A stretch of 64,000 nucleotides of DNA from Candidatus Jettenia caeni (lineage in GTDB: Bacteria > Planctomycetota > Brocadiia > Brocadiales > Brocadiaceae). Made by a program: the position numbers and the translations under genes. Location of the stretch: positions 496,401-560,400 of the forward strand of contig BAFH01000003.1 in NCBI GenBank assembly GCA_000296795.1, written 5' to 3'. The notes beneath the pieces were generated by a model. It had not been told where the DNA came from, did not search any database, and saw nothing but the letters and a program-made list of their open reading frames with translations. Below are positions 18,871 to 26,942 of this stretch, one piece after another. Position 1 is the first letter of the stretch, and each line of letters starts with the position of its first letter.

Positions 18871-18906
18871 GCATAGTCAGTAAAATCTTATCGGAATTTA
18901 ATGATA

Positions 18907-18943
18907 GATCATTTTTAACGGAAAAATGATCACACGCAATAAA
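18907..18943. repeat. Left arm of inverted repeat flanking the precursor peptide
   Basis: The segment 18917-18943 is matched by the reverse complement of 19211-19238 at 26 of 28 aligned positions, including a 15-bp identical core AAAATGATCACACGC. The arm also contains its own perfect hairpin, GATCATTTTT (18907-18916) and AAAAATGATC (18922-18931), with loop AACGG. Confidence 0.8.
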
Positions 18944-19005
18944 TAATTGAAATACTTATTTAAGCCTGATAGTGGTTATAAAAGCGCCCAGAAAGGAGCG
19001 AAAAT

Positions 19006-19170
19006 ATGGAGAATTTAAAAGTATCAACAAAGCAAAGTTACAAGAAACCTTCGATTAAGTCTGAGCAATTAGAGATGAATGTATTGGCAAATCATGGTGC
19101 TACATGTTGTTGTTCTGGAAAATCACAGAGTAGCTTTATTCAAAACGCTGTAAGCAACTGGGTAAGCTAA
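19006..19170 (+). CDS. Candidate RiPP precursor peptide with Cys-Cys-Cys core
   Basis: 54-residue peptide read directly from the sequence, with strong Shine-Dalgarno AGGAG (18994-18998) 7 nt before ATG. The leader is basic and contains KKPSIKSEQLEMNVLANHG, which resembles the KPxIKxE-type leaders found next to PqqD/radical SAM enzymes. The presumed core runs from about residue 32: ATCCCSGKSQSS and a C-terminal stretch ending NAVSNWVS. Cys34-36 are the only cysteines. It lies 135 bp after the radical SAM gene and 207 bp before the S26 peptidase, enclosed by an inverted repeat. The peptide modification and cleavage sites are unknown. Confidence 0.82.
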   Translation: MENLKVSTKQSYKKPSIKSEQLEMNVLANHGATCCCSGKSQSSFIQNAVSNWVS

Positions 19171-19210
19171 TTTTTAGCCATTATTCGGGCGATAAGTGTT
19201 TTGGTTAATT

Positions 19211-19244
19211 TTTATTGGCGTGTGATCATTTTCCCGTTAAATGA
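19211..19244. repeat. Right arm of inverted repeat flanking the precursor peptide
   Basis: Reverse-complement partner of 18909-18943. Its internal palindrome is weaker (TCATTT/AAATGA) than that of the left arm. Arms are 267 bp apart and enclose only the peptide gene with its ribosome binding site. Confidence 0.8.
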
Positions 19245-19377
19245 GAAATTCCGTTAAGGTAGTAAATTTAGAGATAATCGTAGTAATATATAAGTATCCC
19301 CAAGGTAATCTTCCCTGCAAACTTGTGCTGATAATTTAACATATATCCAAAATACCATACTTAGCAATTTTCACGTC

Positions 19378-19965
19378 ATGGACTTACAAGAAAAATTATT
19401 GTATGAATTGGGTGAAGAGTACATAAAAGAAAAAGGAAAGATGTGGATGAAAGTGGTTTCTCCTAGCATGATGCCTTTAATCCATATTGGTGATAAAGTA
19501 TTGGTTAAATCGATTGAATGTGAGGCAGTAAGTACAGGAGATATTATCATTTTTAAAGGGAATGATATTCCGTTTATTACTCACAGGATAATAAGAAAGC
19601 GAAAGATAAATGGTGAGTTGCATTTTTTTGAAAAAGGTGATAAAAACGTATCCGGTACATGGATACATAAAAAATCTATTATAGCAAGGGTGATTGCTAT
19701 AAAAAAAAGAGATAATAGTATTATCATGTTAAACAAAACGAAAAGGATGAGAATTATTAATAAGCTTTTTACTGTATATCAATTAAATGCTTATATATTC
19801 GAAAGGATAATAAAGGTTTTTAAGGATTGGGTTAAAGGCTATAAAGCCTTAAACTTCCTTAGAGAACCGTATCGATATTCCTACAAGATTATTACAAGAG
19901 GGCAAAATCTTTGTAAAAAGTTATTGGTTCTCATACTTATTAAAGGAATGAGATTGTATGGGTAA
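19378..19965 (+). CDS. S26-type signal-peptidase-like protease without N-terminal anchor
   Basis: 195 residues. The catalytic serine box SPSMMPL (Ser30) is followed by GDKVLVKS and GDIIIFK, and the second box reads THRII with His69, the SipW/archaeal pattern (Ser-His) rather than the Ser-Lys of LepB. The N-terminus has no membrane helix, unusual for a signal peptidase; a basic C-terminal region (about 115-195) is not recognised. Its position between the peptide gene and wza makes it a candidate leader peptidase for the peptide, or a processing enzyme of the EPS locus. It overlaps wza by 8 bp. Confidence 0.78.
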   Translation: MDLQEKLLYELGEEYIKEKGKMWMKVVSPSMMPLIHIGDKVLVKSIECEAVSTGDIIIFKGNDIPFITHRIIRKRKINGELHFFEKGDKNVSGTWIHKKSIIARVIAIKKRDNSIIMLNKTKRMRIINKLFTVYQLNAYIFERIIKVFKDWVKGYKALNFLREPYRYSYKIITRGQNLCKKLLVLILIKGMRLYG

Positions 19966-20809
19966 TATATTTTCTATAAGAATCTTACGTGTAATTTTCA
20001 ATTTTATAGGTTTGTTTTATCTGCTATCTTTAAGTCTGTATGCTGAAGATCTCCTCGATAAGGAATATATTATAGGTCCTGAGGATATTCTTGAAATTAA
20101 GGTTTGGGATAATGAAGATTTAAATAGTATTGTCGAAGTCTCACAGGAAGGGACTTTTACCTTCCTTCTTATTGGAAGAGTCCAAGCAAATGGCCTGTCG
20201 GTCTTCGAGCTTGAAGATATTATTGAGAAGAAACTGGCTGATGGTTATCTCGTTTCACCTCAGGTAACTATTACGGTAAAAGAATATAACAGCCGAAAGG
20301 TATTCGTCCTTGGTGAAGTGAATAAACCAGGAAGTTATCCTTTAAAAGGGAATACCCATATATTAGGGCTGATATCACAAGCTGGAGGTGTTACAGCCAG
20401 CGCAGGGCAAACAGTTACTATCGTGCGCCCCAGGTTGCTCCACCAAAGTGGAAAGATTGGTTCCAAGGAAAGTAAAGAAAACGAGATTATTACACTTGAT
20501 TTAGGCGATTTTGATGCTAACAGCAAGCATGATACCTTTGTTGTAGCTAATGGCGACTCCATTTACATTAACCGAGCACCACGAGTTTTTGTAATAGGAG
20601 AAGTCCAAAGTCCAGGTGAGTTGAAATGGGAAAGAGGATTGACAATCCGTCAAGCCATATCTCTTGCAGGAGGGTCTACTGAAAAGGCGTCGCCTAAACG
20701 CGTGATAGTTATTCGTATGAAAAATGGTGTGGAAAAAGAGCTTAAACCGAAGATGGATGAATTTGTATTGCCAGGTGACATTATTAAGGTTCCTGGACGT
20801 TATTTCTAA
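19958..20809 (+). CDS. Wza-like polysaccharide export protein
   Basis: 283 residues. After an N-terminal hydrophobic export signal (about 5-29) comes the polysaccharide export domain (YIIGPEDILEIKVW, about 38-51), then two SLBB-type repeats (RKVFVLGEVNKPGSYPL and RVFVIGEVQSPGELKW). It forms the outer part of the Wzx/Wzy-type export channel with Wzc. It overlaps the S26 peptidase gene and is 25 bp upstream of the Wzc-like gene, so all three are likely one transcript. No lipobox was identified with confidence. Confidence 0.9.
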   Translation: MGNIFSIRILRVIFNFIGLFYLLSLSLYAEDLLDKEYIIGPEDILEIKVWDNEDLNSIVEVSQEGTFTFLLIGRVQANGLSVFELEDIIEKKLADGYLVSPQVTITVKEYNSRKVFVLGEVNKPGSYPLKGNTHILGLISQAGGVTASAGQTVTIVRPRLLHQSGKIGSKESKENEIITLDLGDFDANSKHDTFVVANGDSIYINRAPRVFVIGEVQSPGELKWERGLTIRQAISLAGGSTEKASPKRVIVIRMKNGVEKELKPKMDEFVLPGDIIKVPGRYF

Positions 20810-20834
20810 TTTCTTAAAATAGTAAGGATACTTT

Positions 20835-23411
20835 GTGGATAAAAAAATGAGCCTTGGATTTGTGCCAGACCATATATCATTTTCACGACAAGTACATCTA
20901 ACAGACTATCTTAATATCATCAGAAAACGTAAATGGGTAGTCATTGTTTTCTTTTTAGTTGTGGTTTCTATAGTTAGTTTCATATCATTTTCTACCACAC
21001 CTGTCTATAAAGCCACTGCACAGATCATTATTGAACAGAGGTCCCCATTTGTAGATAAGATAACGGGAGTTATGAATGTAGATCCTAATAATAGAGACGA
21101 TTACCAAACACAATATAATTTATTAATGAGTAGGAGCCTTGCAAAAAATGTTATCGAAGATTTAAAATTATGGAAGGAATTTGGTATCGATGAAATTCAA
21201 AATCCAAATTCTTCAACTTTACCTGTCGGTGTGTCTCGTGATTCTTTGATTTCGTCAAGCATTGACACCTCCGCCTCAAATATTCCGGTATCAGGGATAT
21301 CAGCTACACCCTATCCAACTTGGATTGTAGATTGGTATTTATCAAAGCTTGAGATTGTACCTCTTCGCGAAACACATCTGGTCTATATTAGCTTCTTAAA
21401 CGAATCACCTGAAAAGGCTGCACGTATAGCCAATGCACATGTCCGGGCATTTATCGCAAGAACCGTTCAGGAGCAGCGTTCATTCTCACAGCAAGCGATA
21501 GATTGGCTTAAGGCACAGATTCGAGGGCAAAAGATTAAAGTAGGAACATCCCAGCGTGCAGTTTACGAATACAAATATGAGCAACTTGAGTCATTTTCTA
21601 TCGATGACAAAAATATTTTTGCATTACCGGAAATTATGCAAAGCCCTGTTATTCAAGATCTTCGTGCTAAATTAGCAGAGCTTAAGGCTAGGAAATTAGA
21701 GATGATTACCAAGTATGGTCCTAAGCATCCGAAGATGATTGAGATTAATTCCAGTATTGAGAAATTAGAGCAAGGAATTATTGACGAGGTGCAAACTGTA
21801 AGGAAGACAATCAAAGCAGAGTTAGACCGGATTGTAGCCCTTGAAAAAATAGCTCAGCAAAAAGGGGCTGTAGCTTATAACGAAAAGGCTATTAACTATG
21901 ATATGTTGTCTCTGGATGCTGAAAGTGATCAAGAGATGTATGATATTCTGCTCAAGCAGGCAAAGGAGATTAGTCTTACCGGCAATATGGAGAAGAACGA
22001 CATCCGGGTTGTGGATGAGGCTGAGGTACCACTTTTTCCAGTTAAGCCGAAGATATTTTTAAATATCTTTGTATCTGCAGTGCTAGGTTTGACATTTGGT
22101 GCAGGGCTTGCCTTCTTCCTCGAGTATATGGATAAAACGGTGAGAACCCCTGAAGATATCGCACAACGGCTTGGTTTACCAATGCTTGGGATGATACCTT
22201 ATGATAAATCCCTAAAAAAAGGCAAAGTTCTTGCTTTGCAAGGTAATGAATCTCATCGCAATCAAAATAAACTTAAAGGTGTTTATACCCAATATGATGT
22301 TTCAGGAAGTTTTGTTACGAGATTACCATTGATGCAAGCAGGAATGTCTGGTCAGGTGCTTTTGATAGAAAGTACAACTAGTGGTGAGGGTAAAACTACT
22401 GTTTTGGCAAAATCAGCAATAAGTCTGGCAAGGGGTGGACTACGTGTACTTATGGTAGACGCTGATGTGCAAAGACCATCATTGCATCATTTATTTGGTT
22501 TAAAGAATGATGAAGAAAATGGATTGATTAATGCGATGTCCCGAGTGCTGTTACAGGAAATACGGCAGGGCTCTTTAAATAAGTATAGTGTGAGTGATCT
22601 TTTTTCTCTTCTTGCCCTTAAAAAACAAAGTGGACAACTTGTCATTACTAATGATTCTCAAACTATGACTGCTATCTTTGAGAACGGTTGCCTTATTCAC
22701 ATCCAGAGCCAGGATATTCCTTTTGCTAATCGTTTAGGAACTATGCTGCTACGGGGAGGTTTTATTACAGAAAGTCAGTTAAAAGATGCTATAGAGAGAA
22801 ATCATCGTACGGGACAACCGTTAGGATACATCCTTATTAATGCCGGATATATTAATCAAGCTCAATTACAAGGACCTTTAAAGTTGCAAATGGAGGAACA
22901 CCTCCAGAAACTTTTTAGTTGGAAACAAGGTACTTTTGTTTTTGAACCAGGTAGTGTGGAGAGATACGAAGATAAAAGAATTTATTTTGCAGAGGATTAT
23001 ACATCAATTATCAATCGTTTAGGCCGTATCTCAGGAAGTCGATTACTGGAAAGTGAGGTCCTCTCTCATGTGAAACCTGTTAATGAACCAAATTTATCAC
23101 TCTTACCTGCGGGCATAGGGGATACAAGACCTGATGGTCCGCTCTATTTTACCCTTCTCTCAAAATTCCTGACTCTTCTGAAACAAAGGTACGATGTAGT
23201 CCTTGTGGATGCCCCGCCTTTATTAGATTTTATGAACGGTGTAACGCCTTTACTTTCATTAGTTGACGGTGTAATTTTTATTGTTAAATCAGGACATGTA
23301 TCTATCGATTATATCAATAAGGCCACTAGCTGCATAAAAGATGCAAAAACTAATATCATTGGTGCTGTCCTGAATCAAGCAAAAATAAGGCATGGGTATT
23401 ATTATAAATGA
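20835..23411 (+). CDS. Wzc-like chain-length determinant/tyrosine kinase with inserted DUF4388-like domain
   Basis: 858 residues. It has a Wzz domain with membrane helices near 33-52 and 405-430 and coiled coil between, then a BY-kinase: Walker A TSGEGKTT (about 515-522), Walker A-prime LMVDADVQRP (about 539-548) and Walker B VVLVDAPP (about 788-795). Unlike normal Wzc, about 200 residues separate A-prime from Walker B. They contain a DUF4388/PATAN-like module (about 579-706: SDLFSLLALKKQSGQL, LGTMLLRGGFITESQL, LGYILINAGYINQAQL, KLFSWKQGTFVFEPG). The C-terminus has only a short Tyr cluster (GYYYK). GTG start with AAGGA 6 nt upstream. Confidence 0.9.
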   Translation: MDKKMSLGFVPDHISFSRQVHLTDYLNIIRKRKWVVIVFFLVVVSIVSFISFSTTPVYKATAQIIIEQRSPFVDKITGVMNVDPNNRDDYQTQYNLLMSRSLAKNVIEDLKLWKEFGIDEIQNPNSSTLPVGVSRDSLISSSIDTSASNIPVSGISATPYPTWIVDWYLSKLEIVPLRETHLVYISFLNESPEKAARIANAHVRAFIARTVQEQRSFSQQAIDWLKAQIRGQKIKVGTSQRAVYEYKYEQLESFSIDDKNIFALPEIMQSPVIQDLRAKLAELKARKLEMITKYGPKHPKMIEINSSIEKLEQGIIDEVQTVRKTIKAELDRIVALEKIAQQKGAVAYNEKAINYDMLSLDAESDQEMYDILLKQAKEISLTGNMEKNDIRVVDEAEVPLFPVKPKIFLNIFVSAVLGLTFGAGLAFFLEYMDKTVRTPEDIAQRLGLPMLGMIPYDKSLKKGKVLALQGNESHRNQNKLKGVYTQYDVSGSFVTRLPLMQAGMSGQVLLIESTTSGEGKTTVLAKSAISLARGGLRVLMVDADVQRPSLHHLFGLKNDEENGLINAMSRVLLQEIRQGSLNKYSVSDLFSLLALKKQSGQLVITNDSQTMTAIFENGCLIHIQSQDIPFANRLGTMLLRGGFITESQLKDAIERNHRTGQPLGYILINAGYINQAQLQGPLKLQMEEHLQKLFSWKQGTFVFEPGSVERYEDKRIYFAEDYTSIINRLGRISGSRLLESEVLSHVKPVNEPNLSLLPAGIGDTRPDGPLYFTLLSKFLTLLKQRYDVVLVDAPPLLDFMNGVTPLLSLVDGVIFIVKSGHVSIDYINKATSCIKDAKTNIIGAVLNQAKIRHGYYYK

Positions 23412-23516
23412 AATGAATAAAGAAATACTGCTTGAGAAAAGATGCTTGACCATGAGATATTTTTTGCTAAAGTTGTTAAGTCTTAAAGTGGCCAGTACCG
23501 TTTATAGGGATCTAAA

Positions 23517-24560
23517 TTGCCTTACTGTATAGAGACATATAATCTTACAAAAAGATATCCAGTAATAAAAGGATATGGCGATATACTCTTGCATCCTTTT
23601 AGAAAGAAGGCTATTACAGCGCTTAATAATGTAAACATTCAGATAAAAAAGAATGAGTTGTTTGGCCTTCTGGGTCCAAACGGTGCAGGAAAAACTACCC
23701 TGATAAAGATCCTTTGTACACTGGTTCTTCCTACATCAGGAAGAGCACTTGTTAATGGCTTGGATGTTGAAAAGGATGGGAAGAAGATAAGAAAAATAAT
23801 AGGCTATGTTATAGGTGATGAGAGAAGCTTTTATTGGAGGCTTACAGGAAGACAAAATCTTAGATTCTTTGCAAAACTCAACAATATTTCTCACAAGGAA
23901 GCTGATCAGAAGATCAAGAATTTACTGGAGTTTATGGAACTTACACGCGATGCAGACAGAATGTTTAAAGATTATTCTACTGGCATGAGGCAAAAATTGG
24001 CAATAGCCAGAGGGTTGCTTACAAATCCTGAGATTATTTTTATGGATGAACCAACGAGTGGATTAGACCCTATTACTGCCCAAAAATTAATAAGGTTTAT
24101 AAGGGAAAAATTAGTTGGAGAGGAAGGGAAGACAGTAATATTTGCAACTCATAATTTGCATGAAGTTGAGGTACTATGTGACCAGATTGCTATCGTTAAC
24201 GGAGGAAAGGTAAAAATTGCAGGTGCCGTAAAGGAAATAAAAAAGATGTTCCATTCAGAGAAAAGGTATGTAATAAAATTGAAGAGTGCAAAAAATAGTT
24301 TAGTAAGCAAGATTCAAAATATAGCTATCGCTAATAAAGTTACAACTATACCTGATGATATTACACCTGATAGAATCCAAATCGAATTTGAGGCTTTATC
24401 TGACAATGGGAATATATTCCAGATGGTTAAAGAACTAGTAGATATGGGCAGCGAGATAAGCTCCTTTTACGAAAAAGAAATTTCATTAGGAGAACTATTT
24501 TCAAGAGTTATAGATACCGGAAATAGTACTATGTCATTGCACACTATGGCTAAAATTTAA
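23517..24560 (+). CDS. ABC-2-type exporter ATP-binding protein
   Basis: 347 residues. Walker A GPNGAGKTT, signature STGMRQKL, Walker B IIFMDEPTSGLDP and the switch histidine in ATHNLHE are all intact. A C-terminal extension (about 235-347) is typical of NodI/DrrA-like drug and polysaccharide exporters. It starts at TTG with GGGA 6 nt upstream. The permease gene follows 33 bp later. Cargo could be the modified peptide of the upstream cassette or a glycan; the sequence does not decide. Confidence 0.9.
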   Translation: MPYCIETYNLTKRYPVIKGYGDILLHPFRKKAITALNNVNIQIKKNELFGLLGPNGAGKTTLIKILCTLVLPTSGRALVNGLDVEKDGKKIRKIIGYVIGDERSFYWRLTGRQNLRFFAKLNNISHKEADQKIKNLLEFMELTRDADRMFKDYSTGMRQKLAIARGLLTNPEIIFMDEPTSGLDPITAQKLIRFIREKLVGEEGKTVIFATHNLHEVEVLCDQIAIVNGGKVKIAGAVKEIKKMFHSEKRYVIKLKSAKNSLVSKIQNIAIANKVTTIPDDITPDRIQIEFEALSDNGNIFQMVKELVDMGSEISSFYEKEISLGELFSRVIDTGNSTMSLHTMAKI

Positions 24561-24593
24561 TTTTACTATCCGGCATTTTAAACTTACATTATT

Positions 24594-25409
24594 ATGAATA
24601 AATTGATAGGAAAATCGCTTGCTTTTGTTTGGAGAGATTTTATAAACCAGACAAGCTACAAGTTTTCATTTTTTATGCAATTTTTTGGCATATTCATATC
24701 AATCTTAACGTTTTTCTTTCTTTCAAGGCTTATAGGGGATGTTGGAGTATCATATCTCAAACCATACGGAGGGAATTATTTTTCGTTCGTTCTTATTGGA
24801 ATTGCATTATTTAGCTATATTGGAGTATCAATAGAGGCTCTCTCAACAAGTATTAGAGAAGGGCAGATGCTTGGTACCTTAGAAGCCTTGTTAGTAACTC
24901 AAACAGAGATTCCAACTATCATACTTTCTTCTTCTCTTTATAGTTTTATACTTGCATCTTTCAAAGTAGCAATGTATTTACTCTTAGGAGTTTTTATATT
25001 CGGTATAGATATAAGTAGTGCAAACCTAATAGGAGCTTTGCTTGTTCTGTTTCTCACAATTGTCTCTTTTAGCAGCTTTGGAATATTATCTGCTAGTTTT
25101 GTTATGGTATTAAAGAAAGGAGATCCAATAAGCTGGATATTTACTAGCATTTTTGGAATTTTAGGAGGACTTAACTATCCTATTTCTGTCCTACCTAATT
25201 GGCTTCAAAAATTATCTTATTTATTACCCATTACTTATTCCCTGGAAGGAATGAGATTAGCCTTATTAAAAGGATGTTCTTTACGTGCATTAATGCCAAA
25301 TATAGTAGCATTAATCATTTTTTCATTTATAATGCTGCCACTAAGTCTTTTTGTTTTTGGATATGCCGTTAGAAGGGCAAAGATAGATGGAACTCTGACA
25401 CAGTATTAA
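24594..25409 (+). CDS. ABC-2-type exporter permease
   Basis: 271 residues with about six membrane helices and the ABC-2 conserved features (EGQMLGTLEALLVTQ coupling segment, LSYLLPITYSLEGMRLALL before the last helices). It is the partner of the ATPase encoded 33 bp upstream. The cargo is unknown. Confidence 0.9.
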   Translation: MNKLIGKSLAFVWRDFINQTSYKFSFFMQFFGIFISILTFFFLSRLIGDVGVSYLKPYGGNYFSFVLIGIALFSYIGVSIEALSTSIREGQMLGTLEALLVTQTEIPTIILSSSLYSFILASFKVAMYLLLGVFIFGIDISSANLIGALLVLFLTIVSFSSFGILSASFVMVLKKGDPISWIFTSIFGILGGLNYPISVLPNWLQKLSYLLPITYSLEGMRLALLKGCSLRALMPNIVALIIFSFIMLPLSLFVFGYAVRRAKIDGTLTQY

Positions 25410-25802
25410 TTTTAAATGTCTATTTCAAAATCAAGGCAGTTGAGAAAATAAGAATGCTGCAGTTATTTTAAAACAAGATTGTATTTGAAAGTAATATAAG
25501 GCTTGTGTTTCGTTACTAAAGAGGCCATATCTTTTACATTGATTTCTTCGTATTACCTGTGAAAGTACAAGCTGAATAGTGATGATTACCAAGAGAGGAG
25601 GTCAGCCTTTCCCAACACTATTGCTGTTTAACAATGTATTAGTTTGGCTTATTACTATAGATGTGTTTGTTTTAGATAAGGTATGTAACCGGAAGTATCA
25701 CATGATATAGTATGCCACACTAATTACTACATACTATTTTGCTGAGCCAACTCAATGCTCATTTTACTTCATTACAAATTAAGGGGGCGATAAAATAGCG
25801 AT
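25410..25802. other. Intergenic region without recognised features
   Basis: 393 bp of AT-rich sequence between the ABC permease and the dehydratase-like gene. No gene, strong hairpin or promoter could be supported. It marks a break between two transcription units. Confidence 0.5.
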
Positions 25803-26942
25803 ATGAAAGACTTTTATAAAGGTAAAAGGGTTCTTATAACAGGTGCTGCCGGAACCGTTGGAAGAGAAGTTGCAAGACAACTACTCTTCCTCATGCCTGC
25901 TGAAATTAGGCTTGTGGACAACAACGAGTCAGAAATGTTCTTTCTTATGGAAGAGTATAAAAATAAAAATGTCTTCTGTTTTCTTGGTGATGTAAGGGAT
26001 AGGGAAAAGATAGAGAAGCTTTCATATGATATAGATATTATTATCCATTGTGCCGCCTTCAAACATGTTATTCTTTCTGAGTATAATTCCTTTGATGTCG
26101 TGCGGACGAATATCATAGGAGTTGAAAATATTATTGGCGCAGCAAGGAATTGTAATGTTAAAAATGTTCTTTTCACAAGCAGTGATAAAGCTGTAAACCC
26201 TACGAATGTAATGGGTACATCAAAACTTATGGGTGAGAGGCTTATAACAGCAACAAATGCTGTAAAGAGTAATAATCATGGTATTTTCAGCAGTACAAGG
26301 TTTGGTAACGTTATAGGCTCAAGAGGTTCTGTTGTCCCGTTATTCGTGAAACAAATAAAGAATGGAGGCCCTGTTACCGTTACCGATAAGAGGATGACCC
26401 GTTTTATTATGACAATAGAAGAGTCTGCAAGACTAGTTTTAAAATCTGTTACCCTTTCAAAAGGCGGGGAGGTCTTTGTAACAAAGATGCCCATAGTGAG
26501 AATTCCGGATCTTGCTGAAGTTATGATAGAGGTTCTTGCGCCTTGGTATGGTTATAAACCATCTGATATAAAGATTATAGAAATTGGTGCAAAACCTGGT
26601 GAAAAATTATATGAAGAGCTTATGAGTGAAGAAGAAGTCCATCGTTCTTTAGAATTAAAGGACATGTTTGTAATTACACCGGCATTTAAATCTATATATG
26701 GAGACATAAAATATGAATATCCTGATTTTGTCTCTAATCAATTACGAAAATCTTACGTATCTGTTAATGAACAACCCATGAGTAAAGACGACATTAAAAA
26801 GTACTTAATGGACAATAAGATCTTAGAGAATGTTGACAATAGTTTCCCTGGAATAAAAGAACCTTTAAACAAGAATATTATGGAAGACATCTTGGATAAC
26901 AAAGAGAAGTTAAATAAAAATTTCTCTGGGAGTGTTATATGA
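25803..26942 (+). CDS. FlaA1/CapD-like nucleotide-sugar dehydratase/epimerase
   Basis: 379 residues, short-chain dehydrogenase fold. NAD-binding GAAGTVGREVARQL near the N-terminus is followed by HCAAFKHV and SSDKAVNPTNVMGTSKLMGER. The catalytic position holds Met-x3-Lys (MGTSK) rather than Tyr-x3-Lys, as known for FlaA1/PseB/CapD-type C6-dehydratases acting on UDP-GlcNAc. Likely supplies a deoxy or epimerised sugar for the exopolysaccharide. The next gene's ATG overlaps its stop. Confidence 0.85.
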   Translation: MKDFYKGKRVLITGAAGTVGREVARQLLFLMPAEIRLVDNNESEMFFLMEEYKNKNVFCFLGDVRDREKIEKLSYDIDIIIHCAAFKHVILSEYNSFDVVRTNIIGVENIIGAARNCNVKNVLFTSSDKAVNPTNVMGTSKLMGERLITATNAVKSNNHGIFSSTRFGNVIGSRGSVVPLFVKQIKNGGPVTVTDKRMTRFIMTIEESARLVLKSVTLSKGGEVFVTKMPIVRIPDLAEVMIEVLAPWYGYKPSDIKIIEIGAKPGEKLYEELMSEEEVHRSLELKDMFVITPAFKSIYGDIKYEYPDFVSNQLRKSYVSVNEQPMSKDDIKKYLMDNKILENVDNSFPGIKEPLNKNIMEDILDNKEKLNKNFSGSVI

